Shown here piece after piece: positions 42,467-50,839 of a DNA stretch of 64,000 nucleotides. The notes under the pieces were generated by a model. That model was not told the DNA's origin. It searched no databases and worked only from the letters and a program-made list of their open reading frames with translations. The stretch is from a virus. The translations under genes and the position numbers were made by a program. The DNA lies in IMG/VR virus record IMGVR_UViG_3300020474_002475, positions 1-64,000 of that record; one strand, 5' to 3'. The first letter of the stretch is position 1; each line of letters starts with the position of its first letter.

Positions 42467-42720
42467 GTCACATAAATACATTAATTGTTTCACGAACGCA
42501 TTATGATAACATTATAGATCTGCATACTACTACAGAATATAGTGTTTTAATTAATATAGAATATTTAAAATCTTTTATAGATTCTCTTCCGTCTGGAATG
42601 TCTGCTATAGAATTAACTAATAGAATTAGTACATGGTCTAATAAAATATTAAGACTAGACATCAAGGATCTAGATCATAATATAATACTGTCAACCGTAC
42701 TGGAAGAAGAAGACCATTAA
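42463..42720 (+). CDS. Hypothetical small protein
   Basis: An 85-residue protein with predicted alpha/beta pattern (TLIVSRTHYDNII, IEYLKSFIDSL). It contains the tail motif KILRLDIKD, also present as KMLRLDIKD in the exported protein at 39972-40469, so the two may share a short module. Overlaps the previous gene by 4 nt. Family unknown. Confidence 0.6.
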   Translation: MSHINTLIVSRTHYDNIIDLHTTTEYSVLINIEYLKSFIDSLPSGMSAIELTNRISTWSNKILRLDIKDLDHNIILSTVLEEEDH

Positions 42721-42750
42721 AATTATTTAAAATAATAATACAGAGGAACT

Positions 42751-43737
42751 ATGAAAAGGATACTTATTACAGGAGCCGCTGGCTTCCTGGGATCTCATTT
42801 TGTCGAAGAGGTATTATTAAATACTGACTGGGAAATAGTTGCTTTATGTAGGCTTACATATGTTGGAGACATGGAAAGGATTGTACAAAGCTTACACGTT
42901 AAAGAGCATGCACATAGAATCAAGATTATATATCATGATTTAAAATTTGAGCTACCTTCTCACACCATTGAGGCCATAGGAGAGGTCGATTATGTAGCCC
43001 ATATAGCAGCTAATAGCCATGTTAGCAGAAGTATAATACATCCAAAACAATTTGTTGAGGATAATGTTGTAGGCACTGTAAACCTTTTAGAGTGGTACAG
43101 AAACAATTGTCCCAGAGCCCTGTTTATTAACTATCTAACAGATGAAGTCTTCGGACCTGCCCCAGAAGGCTATGATTTTAAAGAAGACGATAGATGGCGT
43201 CCTAGCAATCCATATAGCGCTAGTAAAGCAGGCCAAGGAGCTTTAGGTATTTCTTATTATAATACATATAAACTTCCTATTATACATACTTATACTATGA
43301 ATCTTTTTGGAGAAAGGCAGCATAAAGAAAAATTTGTTGCCTTAGCTATCGATCTTATCAATAAAAATCAACCAGTTAAAATTCATGCGAAACTAGACGA
43401 TCAAGGTAATGTAGAATATGTAGGACAAAGACACTGGCTTCATGCTAGAAATGCAGCTAATGCTACATTATTTTTATTCAAGCATGGACAAGCAGGAGAA
43501 CACTATAATGTGGTTGGAGATGTTGAGTTATATAACGACGATATGGTGCAAAGATTAGGCCAATTAATGAATAAAAAACCCAGATTACAATACGTAGATT
43601 TAGAAAAAAGTAGACCGGGACACGATAGAAGATACAGTCTTGATGGTAGCAAACTACGTAATATGGGATGGCAGCAACCAATTTCTTTTGACGATTCTTT
43701 AACCAAAACAATAGATTGGATATTAAGCGGTGAATAA
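42751..43737 (+). CDS. rmlB: dTDP-glucose 4,6-dehydratase-like enzyme
   Basis: A 328-residue extended short-chain dehydrogenase. NAD-binding GAAGFLGSH at residues 8-16; catalytic Thr130-Asp131-Glu132 (LTDEVFG), where Asp-Glu is the mark of the 4,6-dehydratases; and Tyr155-xxx-Lys159 (YSASK). It would make a 4-keto-6-deoxy sugar nucleotide. It overlaps the RmlC-like gene by 8 nt. No RmlA- or RmlD-like gene is in the window, so the end product is not necessarily rhamnose. Confidence 0.85.
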   Translation: MKRILITGAAGFLGSHFVEEVLLNTDWEIVALCRLTYVGDMERIVQSLHVKEHAHRIKIIYHDLKFELPSHTIEAIGEVDYVAHIAANSHVSRSIIHPKQFVEDNVVGTVNLLEWYRNNCPRALFINYLTDEVFGPAPEGYDFKEDDRWRPSNPYSASKAGQGALGISYYNTYKLPIIHTYTMNLFGERQHKEKFVALAIDLINKNQPVKIHAKLDDQGNVEYVGQRHWLHARNAANATLFLFKHGQAGEHYNVVGDVELYNDDMVQRLGQLMNKKPRLQYVDLEKSRPGHDRRYSLDGSKLRNMGWQQPISFDDSLTKTIDWILSGE

Positions 43738-44218
43738 GTATTCAACAGTTGTAGAGGATTGTTTTTGGATTCAGCCAACAATATTCCAAGACCATAGAGG
43801 TACATTTTCTGAAATATATAAAAGTTCTAAATTAGATAATTTATTTAAACCAGTACAAACAAACTATAGTTCTTCTAAAAAGGGTACAATAAGAGGTATA
43901 CACAGAACACCTTATGCAAAATATGTTACATGTATTAAAGGTTCTGTGTATGATGTATGCGTAGATTTAAGACCCTCAAGCAAAACTCATTTAGAACATT
44001 TTGGTATAGAATTAAAAGCTGATCAATTAAACAGTTTATATATACCTGCTTTTTGTGGACACGCATTTTTAGCACTTGAAGACTGCACACTAATCTATCA
44101 ACAGGATCATGAATATAATGCTAAGTTAGATCAAACTTATTGTTATAAAAATTTTGATATAGAGTGGCCTATGAAACCAACAATTATTTCAGATAAAGAC
44201 ACAGACATATGTCAATGA
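43730..44218 (+). CDS. rmlC: dTDP-4-dehydrorhamnose 3,5-epimerase-like cupin
   Basis: A 162-residue cupin of the RmlC family: FQDHRGTFSEIY, then TNYSSSKKGTIRGIHRT with catalytic-type His58, YDVCVDLRPSSKTH, and SLYIPAFCGHAFLALED. It would epimerise the product of the adjacent RmlB-like enzyme. The start is GTG inside the rmlB end, since no suitable ATG is near; the overlap implies coupling. Could also be a 3- or 5-only epimerase. Confidence 0.85.
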   Translation: MNKYSTVVEDCFWIQPTIFQDHRGTFSEIYKSSKLDNLFKPVQTNYSSSKKGTIRGIHRTPYAKYVTCIKGSVYDVCVDLRPSSKTHLEHFGIELKADQLNSLYIPAFCGHAFLALEDCTLIYQQDHEYNAKLDQTYCYKNFDIEWPMKPTIISDKDTDICQ

Positions 44219-45969
44219 CAATAAAAAGATCTGACTTACCAAAAGACTTTGATTGGAAGTTTTATTTAGATAACCATAAAGACTTAACTATAGCGGGATT
44301 ATCTACAGAAAAAGATGCTATAGCCCATTACTTTATGTTTGGTAAAAAAGAGGGTAGGATATATAAACCTGTTTGTGATAGCATTATAGACATTCATAGT
44401 CATAACCTTGTTCAACAGCCTACCACTTCTGATATAACACTATTTGTACAATGGTACGAAGATAAAGACACACAAGAAAATAGAATTAAATGTTTAAAGA
44501 AAAATCTTAAAAATAATAAAATTAATCATGTTCATATTTTCTATGAAAAAAATTCTGTGGAATCATTGTCTAAAATAATTAAAAAACACAAGCATGTATC
44601 AAAATCTTTGATTAAAAAAAGACTATCTTATTCAAATTGGATGTTATATGCAAATAAGAACTTCCCAGACGATATCAAGCTCTTAGCTAATTCTGACATT
44701 TATTTTGATAAAACAATTGATTTAATCAGAAAACAAAATTTTTCTAGTAATATATTTTATGGTATCACCAGAAAAGACCTGAATGAAGAAGGAGAAATTG
44801 TAGAAAGTAGCGATTACTTTCAAGACGATTCTTGTCCTACTAATCCAATGTATTCTCATGATGCTTGGGTGTATTTTAATTCGCCCCACCTACCACCAGA
44901 GACTATCAAAGAAGTCTTTAATTTAGACCTAGGTAAAGGCAATTGTGACAGACTATTTAAAAGGTTTTTAGCTGAACAAAAAATATCTTTTAAAAATCTA
45001 TACCCTAAAGTTAATGCAATACATATAGATCACAGAAAAGAAAAAACCAGAGAAAGTTATAATTTAGATTATCACCCTCGTCAAAAAGTTTTGGTTAATA
45101 TTAATCAATATATATCACGAGAAGACAGATTAGATTATCATGACAATAAATTAGAGTGTCTCTGCTTGTTGATAACAGCAAAAGAACTTGAAGACGGTCA
45201 GTATAAAACATTTATCGACAATCTTAAAGACTCAATGAGGTTTTATAAAAATAGATTAGCTGCTAGAAAAATACATTTTCGTATAATTAGAAATAAAATA
45301 AAAAAAGAAGCTATAGATATTAGCTATCTAAAAAGAATATTTAAAACAGTAGATATTATATATCTAGATATACCAGAAAAATATAATCACTATAATTCCA
45401 ATAACGATTTGAAAGATCAAACATATGGCAATCAGTCTGGTCCTTCGTATTCTTTCTTTAGTATTTTTGCAAACAGGTATTTAGAACGATTTAATACCAC
45501 ATTGTTTTTAGAGTGTGACTGTGTTTTGTTACCTAACTGGTTGTATAGAATTAATAATTATTGCAAACATGCTGGTTCTTTTCTAATTTCTGGCTCTCAA
45601 TATGATGGTCATAATTTTATGAAATACTATAATATCAATAGTCAGCACATGAATGGAGGAATATGCTTATATGCCACCAGTAGTAACATTCTAAATAAAT
45701 ATATGGATTTTTGTTTTGATTCTATGCCTCTTTATATAAAATATATTTCTAAGGACATACCATATGATTATATTATGTATTACGTATTAGAAAATAATTA
45801 CGACTACGATTTAAATAACAGAGAAATTTTTAAGTTTCTTAAAAAGAATATTATTTCAAATACTATTATATGCAATTATTCAAACAATATACCTGAGGAT
45901 ATAAATTTTTCTATAGAGAAGATAATAAGTAGATACAATCCTTGCATTATACACAAAAAGCTGAAATGA
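44209..45969 (+). CDS. Two-domain glycosyltransferase with N-terminal GT-associated motif
   Basis: A 586-residue protein. Residues 12-50 hold a short repeat-like motif (FYLDNHKDLTIAGLSTEKD, then HYFMFGKKEGRIY) often placed beside sugar transferases. Residues about 75-290 look like one GT-A domain (LLANSDIYFDKTI, DAWVYFNSP). Residues about 315-585 look like a second (TTLFLECDCVLLPNWLYRIN; MNGGICLYATS). The ATG overlaps the RmlC gene by 10 nt. Both catalytic domains keep an acidic metal motif. Confidence 0.7.
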   Translation: MSMTIKRSDLPKDFDWKFYLDNHKDLTIAGLSTEKDAIAHYFMFGKKEGRIYKPVCDSIIDIHSHNLVQQPTTSDITLFVQWYEDKDTQENRIKCLKKNLKNNKINHVHIFYEKNSVESLSKIIKKHKHVSKSLIKKRLSYSNWMLYANKNFPDDIKLLANSDIYFDKTIDLIRKQNFSSNIFYGITRKDLNEEGEIVESSDYFQDDSCPTNPMYSHDAWVYFNSPHLPPETIKEVFNLDLGKGNCDRLFKRFLAEQKISFKNLYPKVNAIHIDHRKEKTRESYNLDYHPRQKVLVNINQYISREDRLDYHDNKLECLCLLITAKELEDGQYKTFIDNLKDSMRFYKNRLAARKIHFRIIRNKIKKEAIDISYLKRIFKTVDIIYLDIPEKYNHYNSNNDLKDQTYGNQSGPSYSFFSIFANRYLERFNTTLFLECDCVLLPNWLYRINNYCKHAGSFLISGSQYDGHNFMKYYNINSQHMNGGICLYATSSNILNKYMDFCFDSMPLYIKYISKDIPYDYIMYYVLENNYDYDLNNREIFKFLKKNIISNTIICNYSNNIPEDINFSIEKIISRYNPCIIHKKLK

Positions 45970-45973
45970 AATT

Positions 45974-46726
45974 ATGAAGATATACACTTATCATGAAGAT
46001 GTAGAATTTAAAAAACAATTAGAGCTTATAAAACTTTGGAAAGAAAGCTGGTCAAGACAAGGATTTGACCCAATTGTTCTAGATAGAAACGACGCTAAAC
46101 AATCACCTTTGTATCAACAATATTACGACTTTGTGCAAAATGTTCACAAAAAAAGTGTGGGTATTGAATTAAAAGATAATTCTTATTGGATGGCTGCTCA
46201 ATTAGAAATTGTAGCCTGGCACACAATAAAAGAACCCTCTTTTATATCTGACTATGATGTTATAAATAAAAACTGGCAATGTAGATGGCAGGATAAACAT
46301 GAATTAAAAGGCAAAGTTCACTGGAGAGATGATTGTTGTTCTTGTTTTGCTTCGGGTAATAGCTGGGGTTGGAAGAAGTACATACAGTTTCTCTTAAATA
46401 GTGAAGCCTGTATAATAGAATGGTGTAAAGACTGCAACAGAAAACGTCAAAGAACACATTTTGGTGATCAAGATTTTTTAATAGCTGTCAGCAATTTAGA
46501 AGATTTTATGCATAAAACAGTAACTATGACAAGATCGCACTTTAAGCTTTGTGTCGGGATAGATAATGTATATGGAGTAAATAAAGACAAGAGATTTGAC
46601 AATGCGCAAACATATCATTTAGGACATTCATCTCTTTACAAGATAATTAATGACAATCCAAAATATAAGGACTATGATGTTGATAGTTTAAGAATAAAGA
46701 TAGCTAAAGAAATTATGGAACTTTGA
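45974..46726 (+). CDS. Putative glycosyltransferase
   Basis: A 250-residue protein with KIYTYHEDVEFKKQLELIKL at the start, SYWMAAQLEIVAWHTI, and the acidic motif FISDYDVINKNW where a DxD site would be; later FGDQDFLIAV resembles the acceptor-side Asp region. Probably a GT-A enzyme of the sugar block. Closest family not certain. Confidence 0.6.
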   Translation: MKIYTYHEDVEFKKQLELIKLWKESWSRQGFDPIVLDRNDAKQSPLYQQYYDFVQNVHKKSVGIELKDNSYWMAAQLEIVAWHTIKEPSFISDYDVINKNWQCRWQDKHELKGKVHWRDDCCSCFASGNSWGWKKYIQFLLNSEACIIEWCKDCNRKRQRTHFGDQDFLIAVSNLEDFMHKTVTMTRSHFKLCVGIDNVYGVNKDKRFDNAQTYHLGHSSLYKIINDNPKYKDYDVDSLRIKIAKEIMEL

Positions 46727-46729
46727 TAT

Positions 46730-47368
46730 ATGTACAATGAAAACCTTTTTGTAAACAATAAAATAATTACACAATTAAACAAAATAGTTGAACCTTATGC
46801 TCCTGAAGGGTTTGAGGGCAACTGCTTGTATCAACACGCCAGTAATTTTGTAATAGATAAAACTAAAAATATATTAAGACAAAATTTATATAATATATCC
46901 AAAAATGCAGAATCTATTATTGAGATAGGCATCAACGGAGGGCATTCTATTGCATTATTTTTATATTCAAATCCTAATTTAAAAATACTTGGTTTTGATA
47001 TATGTCAACACCCGTACACACGACCTTGCTGCAATTTTCTTTCTAGTGAATATAATTTTACTCTCATAGAGGGAGACACAAAACAGACACTAGCAGACCA
47101 TACCACAAATATAAAATATGATATTATTCATATAGATGGTGGACATACCACAAACGATCTAATGCAGGATGTGTACGACTGCAAAAGCTTTGCTCATGCT
47201 GATACAATAATAATTATTGATGATATCCCTAACCAAGAGGTATATCAAGGAGTAATTAATATGTGCAACAATAATACTATAGCAGATATTACAGAACATT
47301 TGCTGATGGATCGTAATGCGGGGATAATAGACTGTTCTTTTCATAGGTTTTTTGCTTACAAAAATTAA
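46730..47368 (+). CDS. Class I SAM-dependent methyltransferase
   Basis: A 212-residue enzyme: motif I SIIEIGINGGHSIAL, acidic strand GFDICQH, and IIHIDGGHTTNDLMQDVYDC followed by TIIIIDDIPN, as in Methyltransf_24 proteins. Sits between glycosyltransferase genes; likely a sugar O-methyltransferase. Confidence 0.85.
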   Translation: MYNENLFVNNKIITQLNKIVEPYAPEGFEGNCLYQHASNFVIDKTKNILRQNLYNISKNAESIIEIGINGGHSIALFLYSNPNLKILGFDICQHPYTRPCCNFLSSEYNFTLIEGDTKQTLADHTTNIKYDIIHIDGGHTTNDLMQDVYDCKSFAHADTIIIIDDIPNQEVYQGVINMCNNNTIADITEHLLMDRNAGIIDCSFHRFFAYKN

Positions 47369-47371
47369 ATT

Positions 47372-47815
47372 ATGAATGATATATCTATAGAAGATTTTTA
47401 CAAAAATAATATTTGTAATAAATTCTTTGATGAAATAAACTACATTAAAAAGAATCCGTCTATTGGTGATTTTTATCAACCGCATTCTAAAGATAATGGT
47501 TTTTCTGAAAAAGAAAGATTATATTTTCATTGGTCCTTATATGGACTAGACATGGGACATGAGCCTTGTAAAGACAACAAGTATCATATTCATGCTTTTA
47601 TGATGGAGGAAATAAATAAATCAGAAAGTTTAACAAATGAAGATGAAAAAACTAAACTGCTAAAAGTTTTCTTTAATCTAACAAGAAACAATCTTTATGA
47701 TCCTTATATCTGCGAAGACGAACAAGATAAAAAAATTAATATTAATATCATAAGATATATGATTAAATCCATAGATTTAGATGTTCACGCAAAGGCTTTA
47801 TATTATTATGATTAA
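47372..47815 (+). CDS. Stand-alone GT-associated domain protein
   Basis: A 147-residue protein. Its first half (FFDEINYIKKNPSIGDFYQ, then YFHWSLYGLDMGHEPC) is related in layout to the N-terminal motif of the 586-residue glycosyltransferase (residue spacing HY/HW...YG/FG...). No transferase motif is present. It may be an acceptor- or protein-binding accessory of the block. Confidence 0.55.
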   Translation: MNDISIEDFYKNNICNKFFDEINYIKKNPSIGDFYQPHSKDNGFSEKERLYFHWSLYGLDMGHEPCKDNKYHIHAFMMEEINKSESLTNEDEKTKLLKVFFNLTRNNLYDPYICEDEQDKKININIIRYMIKSIDLDVHAKALYYYD

Positions 47816-48662
47816 GTGTATATGTTCTTATTTTAATTATTACGAAGATGAATTAAGAAAGCAAAACTATATCAAATTTAGGAAAAATTTTGCACACGAT
47901 CTATTGACGGTAGAAGTGGCAAAAGATGAATCTGAATTTTTTATAGACGACGCAATACAAATCATTGCTAAACCAGAAAATTTATTGTGGCAAAAAGAAA
48001 GATGTTTTAATATAGCTTTAGAGTCGCTACCGCCTTCTGTTGATAAAATTGTGTGGGTAGATACGGATATTATTTTTCATAATAAAAACTGGTTAGACGA
48101 TTTAGAAACGCAATTAGATAATTATGCTTTTGTACAACCTTTTGAAAGAGTTGTTGAAATAAATAATCATTACAATCATAATTTAAATTGTTTTGGGTAT
48201 GGCAAACTTGTGTATGACAAAATACAAGATGGATCAACATTACCCGCAAGTATTGCTCAAGGCTTGTCTTGGGGTGTTAATAGAAGCATATTAAAAAATG
48301 GATTTTATGATAAACACATATTAGGCAGCAATGATGCTTTGCAATTAATTTCTTGGCTTGGTGATGTTTTTAACATAATATTGCTGCAATTACCACATTC
48401 CCTAATTATGGATTTCTTGGACTATTATAATGACATGGATCATTTCCTTGGTTCAAATATGAATTATTGCAAAGGTGTTGTTGAGCATATGTATCATGGA
48501 GACACATTCAAGAGAGGATATAACGCTAGGGAAAAACTATTCAGAGAAAATTTTGAGATTGATGATCTTGAAATTGACAACAATGGATTATATAAATTAA
48601 ACAATAATAAAAAACTGCTTGAAATAACCAATCATTTTTCTAACCTACCCACACACACATGA
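47808..48662 (+). CDS. GT-A glycosyltransferase
   Basis: A 284-residue protein. LLWQKERCFNIALESLPPSV followed by KIVWVDTDIIFHNKNWLDDL gives a clear DTD metal motif; SIAQGLSWGVNRSIL and ILGSNDALQLISWLGD form the acceptor side with an Asp in the base position. The ATG overlapping the previous stop by 8 nt is chosen over an in-frame ATG nine codons earlier. Good family-level confidence, substrate unknown. Confidence 0.78.
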   Translation: MIKCICSYFNYYEDELRKQNYIKFRKNFAHDLLTVEVAKDESEFFIDDAIQIIAKPENLLWQKERCFNIALESLPPSVDKIVWVDTDIIFHNKNWLDDLETQLDNYAFVQPFERVVEINNHYNHNLNCFGYGKLVYDKIQDGSTLPASIAQGLSWGVNRSILKNGFYDKHILGSNDALQLISWLGDVFNIILLQLPHSLIMDFLDYYNDMDHFLGSNMNYCKGVVEHMYHGDTFKRGYNAREKLFRENFEIDDLEIDNNGLYKLNNNKKLLEITNHFSNLPTHT

Positions 48663-49573
48663 ATAAAAACAATCTTGTAGTTTTAGCTGCTGCTGGTAGA
48701 ACTGGCACAAATTATGTTATGAATACTATAACTTCTGACAAGACTTATTATATGTTAGGTGAATTTTTTAATCATATCCCTTGGAATATCGTTTGGCACA
48801 CAGATTTACTTGCTAAAATGTTAGAAAAAAATAGTCCATATGTCTTTGAGTATAAAGATTGGTTTAAAGAATTATCATTATGCTACAAAAGAAATGGTAG
48901 GACAGTATTTAGTGAGAACGGTAATTTACTACAAAAAGATATGAGACGTTTTATAAAAATATCTAATTTACCATTGTTTGAAAACTGTATAAATTTTATT
49001 AATTATGAATTAAATCTAAACAGTGTACATAAAACATTTCTATTCCATACCTCTCTAATAGACACACCTGAAAATGATATAGACTTAGAAACACTATTAA
49101 AGCATTGCAATAATTTAGTAGTTGTATATAGAAATAATATTTTAGAGCAATACATAAGCGAACAAAAAGCTAATATAACTAACTTGTGGTATATAGGTGG
49201 TAACATAGTAAATACTGAAACTTATAAAATACGAATTAAAAAATCTCAAGAACTTAAATTACAATGGGATAAATCAAACTATGTGGAAAGACACAAGCAA
49301 ATAGAAGGATATTACAAAATACTATTGGAAATTTATAAAAATTATAATGGCAACAAATGTCAAATTGAATACGATGAACTTCATAGTCAAAAAAACAAAT
49401 TAGAGTATTTACAAGAAATATATAACAAGAATAATATTGATGTTACTATCAATACTGACAATTATAAACCTGCAATTAAATTAGCTAAAGACCAACCTTT
49501 AGAAGATAATTTCAGTAATTCTGAAGAATTTTTAAAAGACCTTCCCAGCATACCAATATTTTTTAAATCATGA
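48659..49573 (+). CDS. Sulfotransferase-like protein
   Basis: A 304-residue protein with the P-loop-like PAPS motif AAAGRTGTNYVMN at residues 10-22 and a 3'-phosphate-type arginine at VVVYRNNILEQYIS (Arg158), the layout of Stf0-type carbohydrate sulfotransferases. It starts in a 4-nt overlap. Together with the sulfotransferase on the minus strand this gives two sulfation genes in separate sugar blocks. Confidence 0.75.
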   Translation: MNKNNLVVLAAAGRTGTNYVMNTITSDKTYYMLGEFFNHIPWNIVWHTDLLAKMLEKNSPYVFEYKDWFKELSLCYKRNGRTVFSENGNLLQKDMRRFIKISNLPLFENCINFINYELNLNSVHKTFLFHTSLIDTPENDIDLETLLKHCNNLVVVYRNNILEQYISEQKANITNLWYIGGNIVNTETYKIRIKKSQELKLQWDKSNYVERHKQIEGYYKILLEIYKNYNGNKCQIEYDELHSQKNKLEYLQEIYNKNNIDVTINTDNYKPAIKLAKDQPLEDNFSNSEEFLKDLPSIPIFFKS

Positions 49574-50220
49574 ATAACGGAATTGTGGAAGCGTGTAATA
49601 TATACGGAAGATATGCTATACCTAAAAATTCTTTATGGAGAATTGCAGCGCAAACTGTTCTTGAGGGAGAAGTATGGGAACCTGATACTATTAAATACAT
49701 AATTAATAATTGCGGGAATAGTAGTATTATCCATGCGGGTACTTACTTTGGGGATTTTTTACCAGCATTATCTAAACATTGTAAAAACACAGTGTTCGCT
49801 TTTGAGCCCAATACAGAGAGTTATGGTTGTGCAAGAAAAACTTGTTTGTTTAATAATTGTAAAAATGTTATCTTAAAAAACAACGCATTGGGTAGTTGCA
49901 CTAAAATGGTAAATCTAAAAATTAAAGACAAAGACAAATACATTGGTGGACTTAGTAGCGTGGTTGATGATGAAAGTCCAGATACAGAAAAAGTTTGTCA
50001 GGTAAAAATAGATGATGTAATATGTGATACTACGCCTATATCGATTTTACATTTAGATTTAGAAGGATATGAATTAAATGCAATTAATGGGGCAATCAAC
50101 ATAGTCAAGAACTGGAAACCAATTATTATAATTGAAGACAACGGCAATAATTATATAGATCTAGAAAATTTAGGCTATAGGTATACAAAAAGAATAGATA
50201 ACAATTTAGTATGGAGATAA
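49570..50220 (+). CDS. FkbM family methyltransferase
   Basis: A 216-residue protein: IIHAGTYFGDFLPALS in the motif I position, FAFEPNTESYGCARKTCLFN, and the FkbM strand ISILHLDLEGYELNAINGA. Ends the third sugar block; overlaps the sulfotransferase gene by 4 nt. Likely O-methylates a sugar. Confidence 0.9.
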   Translation: MNNGIVEACNIYGRYAIPKNSLWRIAAQTVLEGEVWEPDTIKYIINNCGNSSIIHAGTYFGDFLPALSKHCKNTVFAFEPNTESYGCARKTCLFNNCKNVILKNNALGSCTKMVNLKIKDKDKYIGGLSSVVDDESPDTEKVCQVKIDDVICDTTPISILHLDLEGYELNAINGAINIVKNWKPIIIIEDNGNNYIDLENLGYRYTKRIDNNLVWR

Positions 50221-50221
50221 A

Positions 50222-50701
50222 ATGAGACCGGATTGGACAGATTATTTTTTGGGATTAGCAAAAGTTATTTCACAAAGAAGTCACGATATTCATACGCAAC
50301 ACGGCTGTATCATTACAGATCAAGATAATTTAATTTTGGGAACAGGATATAATGGATTCCCAAGAGGTATGGACGAAAAACTATTACCTACTTCTCGCCC
50401 AGAAAAATATCACTGGATGATTCATGCTGAAAGAAATGCACTATCTAATTGTACACACAAACCTACAGATGGAATAGCCTATGTAACAGGACAGTGCTGT
50501 AATGATTGCGTAATGGCCCTGTGGCAAGCTGGCGTGACTAAAGTAATTATGTCTGACAGTCATGGTACTAAATTATTCGATAATGATGCGCAAAAACGTT
50601 TTGATTTATTTGTGGAATTGACCGGTATAGAAATTGTAAAACATACACCAAATTTTAATTGGATTCAAGAAATAGATTTTAAAAAGCTTCACATTAGATA
50701 A
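50222..50701 (+). CDS. Deoxycytidylate (dCMP) deaminase
   Basis: A 159-residue zinc-dependent deaminase: HAE at 68-70 provides a zinc-binding His and the catalytic Glu, and Cys93 and Cys96 in QCCNDC complete the site. The GTGYNGFPRGM loop is typical of dCMP deaminases. It converts dCMP to dUMP for thymidylate synthesis and opens the nucleotide and replication module. Length fits the family. Confidence 0.92.
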   Translation: MRPDWTDYFLGLAKVISQRSHDIHTQHGCIITDQDNLILGTGYNGFPRGMDEKLLPTSRPEKYHWMIHAERNALSNCTHKPTDGIAYVTGQCCNDCVMALWQAGVTKVIMSDSHGTKLFDNDAQKRFDLFVELTGIEIVKHTPNFNWIQEIDFKKLHIR

Positions 50702-50839
50702 ACTGTAGTGGTGTATCTATTAACATCAACAAAGTTTCAATATGGCCCTTGCTTCCTCTAACCAATGATTTATCATAACTTATGACCAAATCAATCTTTC
50801 TTTCGGGCCAGTTCTTCAATAAAGTTTTAAGGAGTTAGT
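50702..50839. other. 138-bp intergenic region before the ribonucleotide reductase
   Basis: The largest gap in the replication module. It has a GTGTATCTATTAA stretch near its 5' end, similar to elements before other genes, and aaggag before the RNR ATG. On the minus strand about 45 codons stay open in one frame from a TTG, without a Shine-Dalgarno. I see no tRNA and no cobalamin riboswitch core. Confidence 0.5.

Noticed and set aside
50702-50839. Cobalamin riboswitch before the B12-dependent RNR
   Set aside because: The gap is short and no B12-box-like core or long paired leader is visible.
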